From contig CATIUR010000003.1 in the NCBI GenBank assembly GCA_949592205.1, forward strand, positions 76,412,501 through 76,476,500: a stretch of DNA of 64,000 nucleotides. The letters run 5' to 3'. This document shows, piece by piece, positions 34,144 through 45,238 of this stretch. This DNA comes from Helichrysum umbraculigerum. Its lineage: Eukaryota; Streptophyta; Magnoliopsida; Asterales; Asteraceae. How positions within the stretch are numbered: position 1 is the stretch's first letter; each line of letters opens with the position of its first letter. The position numbers were made by a program, and so were the translations under genes. Below the pieces are notes generated by a model. The model was not told where the DNA came from and ran no database searches. It worked only from the letters and a program-made list of their open reading frames with translations.

Positions 34144-35137
34144 GGAGGCACAAACTCCGTGTCAAACTTGTGACGCATGCCAATGTGTAGGCAACATCTC
34201 AAAAAGGGATGAAATGCCTCAACAGAGTATACAAGTTTGCGAGGTATTTGATATATGGGGCATCGATTTTATGGGTCCGTTTCCACCATCTCACAAATGT
34301 TTGGTTGATGTGGATTATGTGTCCAAATGGGCTGAGGCGAAGGCCGTGTCAAAGAATGATGCCCGAGTTGTGATTGAGTTTTTGAAGAGTTTGTTTTGCC
34401 GATTCGGTATTCCTAAAGCTTTGATAAGTGATCGTGGAAGCCACTTTACGAATCAGCAACTCGAGAAAGTTTTGAAAAAGTATGGAGTAAATCATTGGTT
34501 TTCTACCACTTACCACCCACAAACGAGTGGTCAAGTGGAGAAAACAAATAGAGCCTTGAAGAGAATTCTTGAGAAAACGATCAAAGACAACCGGGCTGTT
34601 TGGGCAAAGAAATTGGATGATGCTTTGTGGGCATTTTGCACCGCCTACAAGACACCGATTGAAACCACACCATATAGGTTGCTTTATGGAAAAACTTTCC
34701 ATTTGCCGGTAGAGGTGGAACACAAAGCTTATTGGGCACTAAATAATTGCAACACTGATTTGATTGAAGCTGGAGAGAAACAATTCTTGCAATTACATGA
34801 GTTAGACGAGTTAAGGTTGCAAGCATATGAGAACTCAAGGTTGTACAAGGAAAGAACAAAAGTTTGGCATGATAGAAAGCTGAAAATGAGGAAAGAGTTC
34901 AAGGCTGGAGATAAAGTGTTGTTGTTCCAATCACGGTTCAAGTTGAAACAACCGAAGCTTAAACCGAGGTGGAGTGGTCCATATAATGTGAAACAAGGAT
35001 ACCCGTCAGGTTATGTGGAATTCTTTAAATCAGATGGAGGATCGTTCATTGTAAATGGTCACAGGTTGAAATTGTATCACGAGGAGGATGTTGGTTGCGA
35101 GTGGGAGGCACTTGCTATTTACCCCACGGACAAATGA
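34118..35137 (+). pseudogene. Athila integrase
   Basis: In the second frame from about 34118, the rest of the zinc domain (CQTCDAC) comes before the integrase core. The open piece starting at 34214 (307 aa) has catalytic Asp18, Asp73 and Glu109 with 35 residues between the last two. FSTTYHPQTSGQVE and a GxxVLLF-type C-terminal domain are present. The core looks intact, but the frameshift separates it from reverse transcriptase. Confidence 0.88.
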
Positions 35138-36638
35138 ATTCGGGGTCGAGTCTAGCTTTGGACTCGTTAATAAATTAAGAATGTCACGGGAAATCACCTG
35201 TGTTTGTATCCTTTTCGTTTTATTTTTCATTTCATTTTTATATATTTTTATAATATATATTTACTTTAAAAAAAATGATGAAAATCGGGTTTAAACGTAT
35301 GAACGCGATCAGGTGTGGGTTCGGGATCGCATTTCGATGTTGATTTTGGTTACAGAACGCTTAGAACGTATAAACGCGATCCGTGTTGAGTTTCGGGATC
35401 GCGTTCACTAGTGCAAATCGGTTACATAATGTTTTTCAATTGATTAACGCGATCCGGATCGTTTTTCGGGATCGCGTTCCTAAGCGAAAATCGGTCAAGA
35501 TTAAAAAAATGCACTGAGTAACGCGATCCGAACAACTCTTCAGGATCGCGTTTCTAAGCGGGGGTCCGGATTCCAGGTTAAACATTTAATCGGGCAAAAC
35601 CAACATAAACCACAAAACACTTGTTCCTGCCGACTCCAAACCCACAAAACCCAAATACCAAAAATCGATTTTCATCATCAAATCTTGCAAGATTCTTATA
35701 TTTATACATCTAATCTTTCATGGCTAACTTGCTTAAGGTATTATCAATACCCATTTTGTGTTTAAATGCAAATTTTTTGGGGATTTCTTCACCAATTCGG
35801 GTGTGGCATAAAATAAGTGTGGGGATGTTGCAATTAATTGTCTTTCTTCGTGATTCATGCTTATTTGATGTTTCTAACTTGTATATTCCATGATTTGATG
35901 TTTTAATTGCTTAAATGTGAGATTAAAAATTAGGGTTTATGCTAGTTAATGGGTAACCCGAATTGGGGGGAAGTGTTGATGGTATTTGGTGTATTTTGCA
36001 TGAAACTTAAGTTTGCTATGTGTTTTAGTGCTCATTTGTTGATTAATTTCACTTTGTGAGTAGATTTCAAATTAGGGTTCATGAGATTTTTGTGAGGAAG
36101 ATGAAGTTGACTTTCTGAGTCAAACTTTGACTTTGTTTTCATGACTTTTAATTGTAATGTATTACTTGATTATAATTGTGTGATTATTATGCAATCTTCA
36201 AGTAAATGTTTAATATTAGAGTTATGAAACATGATTAAAGTGGTCAGCTTGATTAAAGATGATGAAATTTTTGGGTGAACTAACATGCTTATTTGATTGT
36301 AAGACTTGTTTGACCAGAATTATGTCATGCATTTTTGTGTACAAACATGGTTTGATATTAAATTGCATGTTATGTATGAGAGGTTTGCGTTTGTTTTGAA
36401 ATGATAAGGGTGTATTGTAGGAGACTTGTTTGCTTGACGTGAGTTAAATATACCATGATTAATCGTGTTCCATGCTCAAGTTTTGGATCGTGCTATCTTA
36501 TGATATGCTTAGATGTTCTTGTTTGTTGTGGGATGTTTAGTTGTAGATATTATCGCTCATTTTGTGAAGTGATGGTTAATGGGATTTATGCTAACGTTAA
36601 CATCATTGGCAACCATATGTTTTGTTGTGTTTTTGATG
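35138..36638 (+). other. Athila 3' non-coding region after integrase
   Basis: About 1.5 kb. The first part holds the GCGATCC hairpin array (35301-35553). The rest (35560-36638) is AT-rich with several GTGTGGGG/GGGGGAAG purine patches (about 35815, 35965). I cannot say which purine patch, if any, served as a priming tract. Confidence 0.55.
35301..35553. repeat. Four AACGCGATCC / GGATCGCGTT hairpins downstream of integrase
   Basis: Inverted pairs at about 35302-35332, 35372-35406, 35445-35480 and 35520-35553. Each has stems of about 10 bp and a loop of about 13 bases, at roughly 73-bp spacing. Units share a GGTTACA(G/T)AA-type linker. Same motif as in the LTR (28119-28350). Confidence 0.88.
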
Positions 36639-37138
36639 TTTCGGAGAGCTCGAGGCAAGGGAAAGGAACAAGAGTCAAGTTCTAGGGGAAGATCCGGAAA
36701 AGCACCAACTTTATCCATCGCTTCTCTGTTTATTCCAGATCAATGCACCCTAATCTTAAATTCACTAAACAAAATTGTTCAGGGAAGTTCGCTGGCTACA
36801 ATGAGAATTTGCTGGCTTTAAGAGATAAGGATATTGTTCATCCCCGAGTTATCAATTGGCATCCATTAGAAGAGGCAGGGATAGCAAGGTCATTGAGGCA
36901 CACTTTAACTCAATCGATTACAAGTAGATGGGATGGTAACACTTATGATGTAGAGGATTGGGAGAGATTGTTTGCCATCCAAGAACCAATCTACGCAGAG
37001 CTGTGTCTGGAGTTCTTTTCAACGGTCGAGATGTATCATATAAGAACAGTGAATGAACCTTTGTCGGGGTTCCGTTTAGGGGGGAAAGATCGGGTGATGA
37101 GTTTAATGGATATGGCGATTTGTTTGGACATTTATGAT
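36639..37138 (+). pseudogene. Athila env-like (ORF-1-family) ORF, truncated and frameshifted
   Basis: The first frame gives ARGKGKEQESSSRGRSGKAP, a Lys/Arg/Ser start typical of these proteins. After a frameshift near 36740 the reading continues in another frame (36743 on) with WERLFAIQEPIYAELCLEFF and FRLGGKDRVMSLMDMA. These match the plant Athila ORF-1-type domain found downstream of integrase. The protein is cut off by the copia element. Its function in these elements is not established; it has been compared with envelope genes by position. Confidence 0.7.
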
Positions 37139-37719
37139 TGTTGGGACATAGAGTGTGACAACAGATCTAGCTTGAAATAGGACTAGTGTAATTATTATTA
37201 TATTTGTATATTGGTTTGGATTTGTAAAAGAATATTTGTTTTGTTAGTGATATTCGTTAAACATATTGTTTTGTTAAGTTAGACGAATAATTAAATACAA
37301 AATAAATAATAGACGTTTGATGCGTAGCGAGTCGAGATCTCAGGTCGCAGCGAGTCGAGCTGTGAGGTGAGATCTGAACTCGCGTAGATTGAGTTTGGCG
37401 AGCCGAGTCACTGGGCTGACTTGGGCTGCGAGTTGGACCGAACTCTCAGGCCCATGCGAGCCGAGCCGAGACAAAATATAAAAGGTTTTTCAATCGTGAA
37501 AAACCTTAACACTTTTGATACTTTTACATTCTGCGATTCCAGAAAACCAGAGAAAACATAACATACGACTAGGTTTTGACGATTTATCGTTTAAAGCTAA
37601 GTCTTACAAAACGCAATACGAACATATTCGTTGTTAGTAAGATAACACCGTATTGAGGAATTCCGCACCTTAATACTACAGATAACGAAGTTATCGATCC
37701 TAAAACTAGGGGACTTACA
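37139..37719 (+). repeat. 5' LTR of the Sirevirus-type element
   Basis: The end is firm: GGGGACTTACA at 37719, three bases before the primer site. The start is tentative: TGTTGGGACATAG at 37139 or TGTGACAACAG at 37154. It contains a GCGAGTCGAG-type motif cluster (37325-37470) directly upstream of a TATA box. It is short, about 570-580 bp. Confidence 0.55.
37477..37485 (+). promoter_or_regulatory. TATA box of the Sirevirus-type LTR
   Basis: TATAAAAGG, a near-ideal plant TATA box, right after the GCGAG(T/C)CGAG motif cluster. Confidence 0.7.
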
Positions 37720-37721
37720 TC

Positions 37722-37733
37722 TGGTATCAGAGC
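37722..37733 (+). other. Primer binding site of the Sirevirus-type element
   Basis: TGGTATCAGAGC, tRNA-Met type, two bases after the LTR end. Confidence 0.9.
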
Positions 37734-38181
37734 TTTCGGGCTAAATACGAGTGTGTTCATAAGTTTTAGTGTTATTGCGTTTTTGATTCGGGTCGTTTTT
37801 ACGTGCATTCTAGCAATACTAACGATCAAAATCATTCTCTGGACATTTTAGGGTTTGTTTACAGCCGAAATTTTAAGTTTCAGTCCTAAAAATACCTTAA
37901 AAATTCGTTTTCGGGTTTAACAGCCGTTTCGCGAGTCGAGATTAGGGTTCCAGCGTCGCCTGCGAACCGAGTTGAACTAGCGAGTCGAACTGAGGCTTGC
38001 GAGTCGAACCGAGATCCCTCGCGAATCGACATCACTTGCGAATCGACATCTTTTAGCAATCCGAACTAAGGCTTGCGAATCGACGAAATTCTGCGAGTCG
38101 AGCTGAGATTGCGAGTTGAGCTGAGTCTTGCGAGTCAAGTTTTCTGAATTCGCTGAAACAGTTTAATTTTTACGTTTTAAG

Positions 38182-40998
38182 ATGTCTGACTTAAGTAGAA
38201 TGATCGAAATGGACCACGAGGTGGGAAAGTCAAACGTTCCACCTAAGTTGTTAAGAATCGAGGATTACTACAATTGGAAGGACAGATTTGAATCTTACTG
38301 TAGATTCCATGACCTGTCAATCTGGATGTGTATCAAGAGTGGATACACCCCACCTACTCAAACTGTTCAAAATGCTACTGTGGTTCTTACCTATGCGAAC
38401 ATGAGTGATCAAGAGAAGGAAGCTTACAGAAATGAAAATAAATCACATTCTTGCATAAAGATGTGTCTTCCTAAAGAGATTGCTCATCAACTGAAATCTT
38501 TTCATACTGCTAGAACGCTCTGGGAAGCTCTAGAGAAAAGAGGTGAGGGAAGTCCACAAGTAAGAGCTGGCAAGAGGAGTCTTCTTAAAAAGCAGTTTAC
38601 TATGTTTAAAGCTTTAAAAGGAGAAGATCTTGATGCCTATGTCACGCGTTTCTACCATCTACTAAGTGAATTAGAATACCATGAGATTGTTGAAGAAGAA
38701 TTATCTAAAACCGACAAGTTTCTTGAGGGTTTGCCTTCTAAATGGGAAATGTATGGTGTTATGATTAAGGATAATGAAACTAGGTATTCTACTATGACCT
38801 TAGAGCAAGTCATTGACAAGCTGAAAGGTTATGATTTCTCCAAGAAGTCAAGAGATAGTGATTCTGATCAGGTTCAGAACCCTGGGTTGTATCATGGAAA
38901 GTCAAGTCTTTCGACTGCGTCATCTAGTTCGACCATTGCACTGTTAGTTGGTGATACTAGTGAAAATGGAGAAATGATTACTGAAGATCTGTGTTTTATT
39001 TCCTCCTCTGGTGATGAGACAAAGGGAAAGAATTCTGAGAAGTCACCTCAAGAGCATCAGAAGATGCCGATGAGTGTGAAATCTGCTGAACAGCAACTGT
39101 CTGTTCTTGCTTCCTTTGTGGCATCATATGAGAACTACATAGAGGGAAAGATCAATGATCCTATTCTGTTTGATGAGGATTATGAGCAGATAGATTCTGA
39201 TTATCTTGAGGAATTGGAGCTTCAAGATCAACTTGCGTTGATTTCTAGAAAGGTGAAGAATTTTCTCAAGAGCACTGGTAGAAAGGTGTTGGGCAATAGA
39301 TCAGGGTTTGACAAAACCAAGGTCAGATGCTTTAACTGTCAGGGTATTGGTCATTTTGCTAGAGAATGCCAAAGACCTAAAGTAGAAGCACAAGGAAAAC
39401 AAGGTTCGGGAAGTACTCTCGCTTCCAAAGCCTTAGTGGTGAAGCAGTTGGATGGCTCTTATGATTGGCAAGCTCATTCTGATGAAGCCTTGATGGCCGA
39501 GATCGAAGAAACAACTGCTGGATCAGTGTCCTACATGCCCACTGATATGGAACAGAGAGTAGAGGTGCCTGAGTCTGAAGTGAAGGCAAGTGATGATGAT
39601 GTGCTATATATGGATTCAGTTCCAGATATGAGTCCTGAGGAATTCGTGGCACGCATGGCTGAATTACAAACTGACAAGAAGAAGGTATGTTTAGATATTC
39701 TTAATCTTGCTGATGTTTGTTACTTAGTTACTGATTTACAATCTCAGAATAGTGTCTTAACTGTGTCAAATAGCAATTTGTCATCACAATTAAATATGGA
39801 TAAGGAATCTTATAAGACTGTTAGATCTGAACTCGATCAAGCCATTATGGATATTCGTAGATTAAGTGATGATAAACATGTCTTAAAAGATAAAATTAAG
39901 TCTGATGCTTCGGATAGAACAAAACTTAGAGATACCATAAGTGAAAAATCTGTGATCATAGATGGTCTCTATATGAATATTAAAGACTTAAATGAGACAA
40001 TTGCTAGTAAGGATCAGGAAATAGTGAACCTTAACTTAAGGTTAATTGAGCAAAACCGTAAACTTGAGAACTATAGGACATCTCAAATGGATAAAATGTT
40101 AGATGCTCAACGTAGTGTAAAGGACAAGACTGGGTTAGGTTACAATGATGTATCCCCGCCTTTTAATGCCAATTACACTCCTATTCCTGAAGATTCTGAG
40201 ATGACTGAAGTTAATCCTGAGATTTCAGTAGCTGATAAACCTGAACAGTCAGAGGCACAGAAAGATGTTATTAAGAACCTATCATTAGGTAATAGCAAGG
40301 CTTCTCAGTTTACCAAAATACAGTTTGTATCGGGTGGAGTGATTAACGATGCTAAGACTGATGATAAAGTTGATAACGAACAGCTTAAACCTTTAGTGCC
40401 TAAGACTCCGGATGAGAAAGCAAAAGTGAATAAATCACGCAAGCAGATGTCATGTTTCAAGTGTCATCAAAAGGGACACGTGGCTTCGTGTTGTCCTAAC
40501 AAAAAGCCTGAAACACCACATAAGCTTGTGATGGATGAAAAGACACAGACCAACTCTAGTATGACTGTAGATGGGTTAGATACCAAACCTAACTTAGGTA
40601 ATAAACCTGTTAACATTCTTAAAAGAGATGGTAAGCATAGTGTCTCCCCACCTGAACCTAAACGGCCATATACTCAAGGTGATAATTCTGTCCATAAGTA
40701 TAGGGATGTGACTCCGTCGAGGTTTAGAACTCCAAGTAGAGGCCATAGTCATTATGAGAGTGGTACTACTTCACGATCACATGAGTTTAATTATAATTAT
40801 CATAATAGAGCTCATAATTATGTGCCTAAGAGGTTCTCCTCAAACTCACCTCTTAAGGCTGATCGTCCACAAACTCAAGCTACTTCGAAAGTAACCAAAG
40901 CTCCTGATGGGAAGGATGGTTATTTTAAAGAGCTTAAGTTTGTTGATGATAAGGGACAAACCAAGACCGTAATGGCTTGGGTCCCTCTTGATAACTGA
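38182..40998 (+). CDS. Large Gag of the Sirevirus-type element
   Basis: 938 aa, long for a copia Gag. Residues about 30-240 form the UBN2-type Gag domain (DYYNWKDRFESY, LWEALEKRGEG). A zinc knuckle begins at Cys383 (CFNCQGIGHFAREC). A long Asp/Lys/Leu-rich, probably coiled-coil, region covers about 500-640, and a second knuckle begins at Cys758 (CFKCHQKGHVASCC). The Ser/Arg-rich tail ends in MAWVPLDN. Two knuckles 375 residues apart are unusual. The frame is intact although pol is wrecked. Pol starts in another frame overlapping by 11 bases, so Gag-Pol needed frameshifting or splicing; TGTGTTATGTGCAG just after the stop looks like an acceptor. Confidence 0.88.
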   Translation: MSDLSRMIEMDHEVGKSNVPPKLLRIEDYYNWKDRFESYCRFHDLSIWMCIKSGYTPPTQTVQNATVVLTYANMSDQEKEAYRNENKSHSCIKMCLPKEIAHQLKSFHTARTLWEALEKRGEGSPQVRAGKRSLLKKQFTMFKALKGEDLDAYVTRFYHLLSELEYHEIVEEELSKTDKFLEGLPSKWEMYGVMIKDNETRYSTMTLEQVIDKLKGYDFSKKSRDSDSDQVQNPGLYHGKSSLSTASSSSTIALLVGDTSENGEMITEDLCFISSSGDETKGKNSEKSPQEHQKMPMSVKSAEQQLSVLASFVASYENYIEGKINDPILFDEDYEQIDSDYLEELELQDQLALISRKVKNFLKSTGRKVLGNRSGFDKTKVRCFNCQGIGHFARECQRPKVEAQGKQGSGSTLASKALVVKQLDGSYDWQAHSDEALMAEIEETTAGSVSYMPTDMEQRVEVPESEVKASDDDVLYMDSVPDMSPEEFVARMAELQTDKKKVCLDILNLADVCYLVTDLQSQNSVLTVSNSNLSSQLNMDKESYKTVRSELDQAIMDIRRLSDDKHVLKDKIKSDASDRTKLRDTISEKSVIIDGLYMNIKDLNETIASKDQEIVNLNLRLIEQNRKLENYRTSQMDKMLDAQRSVKDKTGLGYNDVSPPFNANYTPIPEDSEMTEVNPEISVADKPEQSEAQKDVIKNLSLGNSKASQFTKIQFVSGGVINDAKTDDKVDNEQLKPLVPKTPDEKAKVNKSRKQMSCFKCHQKGHVASCCPNKKPETPHKLVMDEKTQTNSSMTVDGLDTKPNLGNKPVNILKRDGKHSVSPPEPKRPYTQGDNSVHKYRDVTPSRFRTPSRGHSHYESGTTSRSHEFNYNYHNRAHNYVPKRFSSNSPLKADRPQTQATSKVTKAPDGKDGYFKELKFVDDKGQTKTVMAWVPLDN

Positions 40999-42883
40999 TC
41001 GTATCTTGTGTTATGTGCAGGAGCATGCTGTAAACAAGGACAGCTGGTGGTATGTAGACAGTGGATGCTCGAGGCACATGACCGGAGAAAGAAGTCTGTT
41101 GAAGGACTTCAATGATAGTCTCAAGCAAAAAGTAAACTTTGCAGGAGATAAAGGAGGAATAATTTCGGGAAAAGGAAAAGTTTCAAATGGAACTTTGACT
41201 CTTGAGGATGTGAACTACGTTGAAGAACTAACTCACAATCTAGTGAGTGTTTCCCAAGTCTGTGATAAAGGTCATCCAGTTTATTTTAATGAAAAGGAGG
41301 CCTTAGTCCTGAAGCCAGGTTTTAAAATTCCTGATGAATGGATATTGATGAGGGCGCCAAGGAAGAAGGACATCTATGCTATCAACATGGGTGTTCCTAA
41401 CTCTTCAATGGTGTCTACATGTTTATTATCCAAGGCTTCGGAAACAGACGCATTATTATGGCATAGGAGAATGGCACACCTGAACTGGAGAAAGATGAAT
41501 TATATAACCAAAAATGGTTTGGTTCTAGGTGTACCACAAAAACGTTTCGAGTCTGAGGATAAGTGTGTTCCTTGCATGAAAGGAAAGCAGCACAAGAAAC
41601 CACACAGACCTAAGACTGAAAACTCTATCTCCTCGCCATTTGAATTGCTACATATGGATCTCTTCGGCCCTATAAGCAAGAGAAGTATAGGTGGCAAATG
41701 GTACTGTTTGGTTGTCACAGATGATTATTCTAGATTCTCATGGGTATTCTTTTTGGGATCAAAGGATGAGACTCCTGGAATTCTAATTGAATTCTTTGAT
41801 CTAGTAGAGAATGTCTATAAAAAGAGAGTAAAGCGTATTCGTAGTGACAATGGAACAGAGTTCAAGAATTCAACGTTGAATATCTATTGCTTAAGCAAAG
41901 GGATATTACATCAATTCAGTGCACCTTATGAACCTCAACAGAATGGTGTTGCTGAAAGGAAAAATAGGACGTTGATTGAAGCTGCTAGAACAATGCTTGC
42001 TGATTCAAAGCTTCCGGTCATCTTTTGGGCAGAAGCAGTGAATACAGCATGTTATGTTCTTAATAGAGTTCTTACGGTTAAGAGACATAACAAGACTTGT
42101 TATGAGCTTTTGAACAATAAGAAACCTAACTTAAAAGGGTTTGAACCCTTTGGAGTTTCATGCACCATATTAAAGACTGGACATCAAGCTAAATTTGGTG
42201 AGAAGGCTGACGAAGGATTTTTCCTAGGTTATATGCCCAATTCGCCAAACAAGAGAGTCTTTAATAAAGTCACAGGACGTTTGGAGGTAGTTTATAATAT
42301 TGAGGTTACAAGCTACTCACCTGATGTTCATAAGGGCGTAGATTGGCAATTTGATTATTCTGATCTTTTTGCATCATTTAAAGTTCCTATTAGTGACTAT
42401 GTCAGTGATTCAGAGATAGCTAAACATTTATTGTTTGAAGATGAGAATATTGGTCCCACTTCAACATCAAGTGTTAAGCAGTCTGGAATCAAGACTAATG
42501 TTGACTCAGATAAAGCTTCCACAAGTGAGTCACAACAACCTTCAGAGGATAAGTCTCAAGAAACAGAAGATCCTGATGATCTTCCTACAAAGTTTGATGA
42601 TATACTTACTCCTTTGAAACATTTAAGGATATCTTCAGCATGTACGGAAGATGTACCTGAATTGGAAGAGATTTGTACTAATTTAGAAGATGAGATACCG
42701 GTTGAACCAGTTACTACAACTAGAATGAGTAAGAATCATCCCGTTGAAAACATCATCGGTGATATTAATACTCCGGTTCAAACTAGGCATCAATCCAGAG
42801 CTAGTACGTCTGAGAATTCGGAATACCAAAGCTTGTATACTGCATTGAAAGAGACAGGGATTCCTAATCAATGTCTATATTAA
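40988..42883 (+). pseudogene. Sirevirus-type pol, part 1: protease and integrase
   Basis: 631 aa. Protease active site WYVDSGCSRHMTG with Asp24; integrase zinc domain from His159 to CVPCMKG; catalytic Asp224, Asp287 and Glu323 (35 residues between the last two). An acidic Ser/Asp-rich linker then leads toward reverse transcriptase. A TAA at 42881-42883 interrupts the frame, which continues in the same phase into the next segment. The ATG at 40988 is not necessarily used. Confidence 0.88.
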
Positions 42884-43821
42884 TGCTTTATCTCACAAGT
42901 CGAGCCTAAAAATGTTCAAATGGCTTTAAAAGAAAGTTCGTGGGTAGAAGCAATGCAAGAAGAACTATCTCAGTTCTCTAAATTACAAGTATGGGAGTTG
43001 GTTGACCTACCAAAGGGAGAATATCCAATTGGAACTAGATGGGTATTTAAGTGCAAGAGAGATGATAAAGGAATCGTTACTCGCAATAAAGCTCGTCTGG
43101 TAGTTCAAGGTTTTAATCAACAAGAAGGTATAGATTACAATGAAGTGTTTGCACCAGTTGCTAGGCTAGAAGCAATTAGAGTATTCTTAGCATTTGCATC
43201 TTATTTTGGTATAAAAGTGTATCAGTTGGATGTTAAGAGTGCCTTTTTGTATGGCAAAGTAGAAGAATTGGTGTATGTTTCACAACCGCCAGGGTTTGTT
43301 GATCCTGAGTATCCAGATAGAGTATATCGTTTGAATAAGGCTCTATATGGATTACATCAAGCACCTAGGGCATGGTATGGAACACTATCAACGTATCTAC
43401 TTGAGAATGGATTTACAAGAGGATCGATTGATAGTACACTATTTGTGAAATGGAAAAAGAAAGACTTTCTTCTCGTGCAAGTTTATGTTGATGACATTAT
43501 CTTTGGATCATCTGATGAAAAGATGTGTCAAGAATTTGAGAAAGTCATGAGAAAAAGGTTTGAAATGTCTGCAATGGGAGAGTTGAATTTCTTCTTAGGA
43601 TTACAAGTTGATCAAAAGAAGGATGGATTCTTTATTCATCAATCTAAATATACATATGAGCTATTAGAACGCTTCAAGATGGATGAAAGTAAGGTCTACA
43701 ATACTCCAATTCCAGTCAATCATGGACTAGGTCCAGATACATCGAGTGATAGCGATGTGGATCCAACTCTTTATAGAGCCATGATCGGATCACTAATGTA
43801 TCTTACAGCCTCTAGGCCTGA
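42884..43821 (+). pseudogene. Sirevirus-type pol, part 2: reverse transcriptase, cut by the LARD
   Basis: Same frame as part 1. Copia reverse transcriptase with GTRWVFKCKRDDKG, QLDVKSAFLYG, KALYGLHQAPRAWY and catalytic YVDDIIFG (Asp191/Asp192 counted from 42920). The sequence breaks at LTASRPD, exactly at the CCTGA duplication. The open frame that runs on to 43882 uses LARD sequence. Confidence 0.92.
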
Positions 43822-44344
43822 TGTAACACCCCCAAATTTCGGGTTGCGGAAGCGGTCGGGCCGGGGTGTTACCAATCAATGATCACAAGCACAAAGATAT
43901 AGCAAACGACTCTAAATGAGACGTTTTGAAAATAGTAATTTCATTACCAAAATAAGTTTTACAAAGCTGCGAAATGATAAGTAAATTTCAAATACATAAT
44001 TTGAAAATACAAAGTATATACAAAATGATCCCAAATGTTTGAAAGCATGCGACTCAAGCTAGGATCCTGACGGGCCGATCCTACCTAAGCAAAGTCACCT
44101 GAAAATGCACACTAAAATGGTCAGCTTACGCTGGTGAGTTCACAGGTTTAGTTAAACAAATTGTAATGTTGAAAAACATTATAAGATACGAAAATAGTTT
44201 GTAAATCGAGTGATGATGTTAAGCCATGATTGCTCCCATGAGCAATATTGCGGACCATTAAGTATACCTACCGATCTAAGTCAATAGGATACTAATGATG
44301 ATAACCTATGGACAAGCATATACTAGTGTGAATACTATTACAAC

Positions 44345-44912
44345 GAGTACAACTCGTAGCAATACCAATGAGAACAAGTATTAACCTATATCAATACTAA
44401 TGATGGTGAGTAACAACTCATAATGAATTACTAAGGACGAGCAACTACTCGCAATGATTTACTAATGATGAGTAATAACTCATAGCTGTGATGACGAGTA
44501 ACAACTCGTATTGGTTTAAAATAATGACGAGTAACAACTCGTATTGGTTTAAAATGAAGATGAGTAACAACTCGTATTGGTTTAAAATGATGACGAGTAA
44601 CAACTCGTATTGATTTAAAATGATGACGAGTAACAACTCGTATTGATTTGAAATGATGACGAGTAACAACTCGTATTGATTTGAAATGATGACGAGTAAC
44701 AACTCGTATTGATTTTAAATGATGACGAGTAACAACTCGTATTGATTTTAAAATGATGACGAGTAACAACTCGTATTTATTTAAAATGATGACGAGAATT
44801 AACTCGTATTAATTTATGATGACGAGTCCCCGCTCGTTAAGATTTAATGATGACGAGAATTTACTCGTATTAATTTATGATGACGAGTCCCCGCTCGTTA
44901 AGATTTAATGAT
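44345..44912. repeat. ACGAGT-ACTCGT hairpin tandem array (LARD left LTR)
   Basis: Around nine 33-bp units of GATGACGAGTAACAACTCGT + ATTGATTTAAAAT, plus divergent flanking units. Each holds the inverted pair ACGAGT...ACTCGT. Variants keep the pairing: ATGAGTAATAACTCAT near 44468, ACGAGTACAACTCGT near 44345, and ACGAG/CTCGT around a CCCCG-type loop near 44822 and 44883. The copy in the right LTR starts 5100 bases later. Confidence 0.92.
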
Positions 44913-44922
44913 GACTAGCAGC

Positions 44923-45112
44923 AGCTAGCATGGCTTTACTGATCTCTAGCAGCAGCTAGAATTGCTTTACCCCCTAGCAGCAGCTAGAATTGCTTTATCC
45001 CCTAGCAGCAGCTAGAATTGCTTTATCCCCTAGCAGCAGCTAGAATTGCTTTATCCCCTAGCAGCAGCTAGAATTGCTTTATCCTCTAGCAGCAGCTAGA
45101 ATTGCTTTATTG
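44923..45112. repeat. CTAGCAGCAGCTAG tandem array (LARD left LTR)
   Basis: Seven units of about 28 bp, CTAGCAGCAGCTAGAATTGC + TTTATCCC. Each core is an inverted repeat CTAGC/GCTAG around AGCA. Duplicated at 50023-50212 in the right LTR. Confidence 0.92.
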
Positions 45113-45235
45113 AATGACGAGAATTAACTCGTCATGATTTATGATTTGTATTTATATGAAGGTATGTATTTTAATACACACCAGTGGATTTTATATAGCA
45201 CCGAGTGCTTGAAATAACAAATATGTAAGTATATA

Positions 45236-45238
<3 letters not shown>

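Larger units (their letters stand above)
27913..37138 (+). mobile_element. Athila-type Ty3/gypsy element, decayed, 3' part outside the window
   Basis: The order is LTR (27913-29359), Asp-type primer site, gag, protease, reverse transcriptase, RNase H, integrase, a long 3' region with hairpin repeats, then a downstream env-like ORF. Coding is broken by at least four frameshifts and one in-frame stop. A Sirevirus-type copia element interrupts it near 37139, and the rest, including the 3' LTR, is not in the window. The right border depends on the uncertain start of the copia LTR. Confidence 0.88.
37325..38145. repeat. GCGAGTCGA motif clusters in LTR and leader
   Basis: Many copies of GCGAGTCGA, GCGAATCGA and GCGAGCCGAG lie at 37325-37470 (LTR) and 37930-38145 (leader before gag), spaced about 15-30 bp. 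The motif returns after pol at about 62540-63190. Confidence 0.85.

Noticed and set aside
36455..36685. 76-aa open frame with Cys-rich sequence
   Set aside because: Out of frame with the Athila env-like coding and without features; likely chance in AT-rich DNA.
42920..43882. Complete 320-aa reverse transcriptase gene
   Set aside because: Real copia coding ends at 43821; the last 20 residues are read from the LARD LTR, and the upstream part is in the same frame behind a stop.
44431..44769. Repetitive minus-strand open frames (RVVTRHHFK-type), also 49531-49869
   Set aside because: By-product of the 33-bp hairpin array; nothing supports translation.
44923..45112. CRISPR-like array of short palindromic repeats
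   Set aside because: Units are directly adjacent with near-identical spacers, there are no cas genes, and it lies in a plant LTR.
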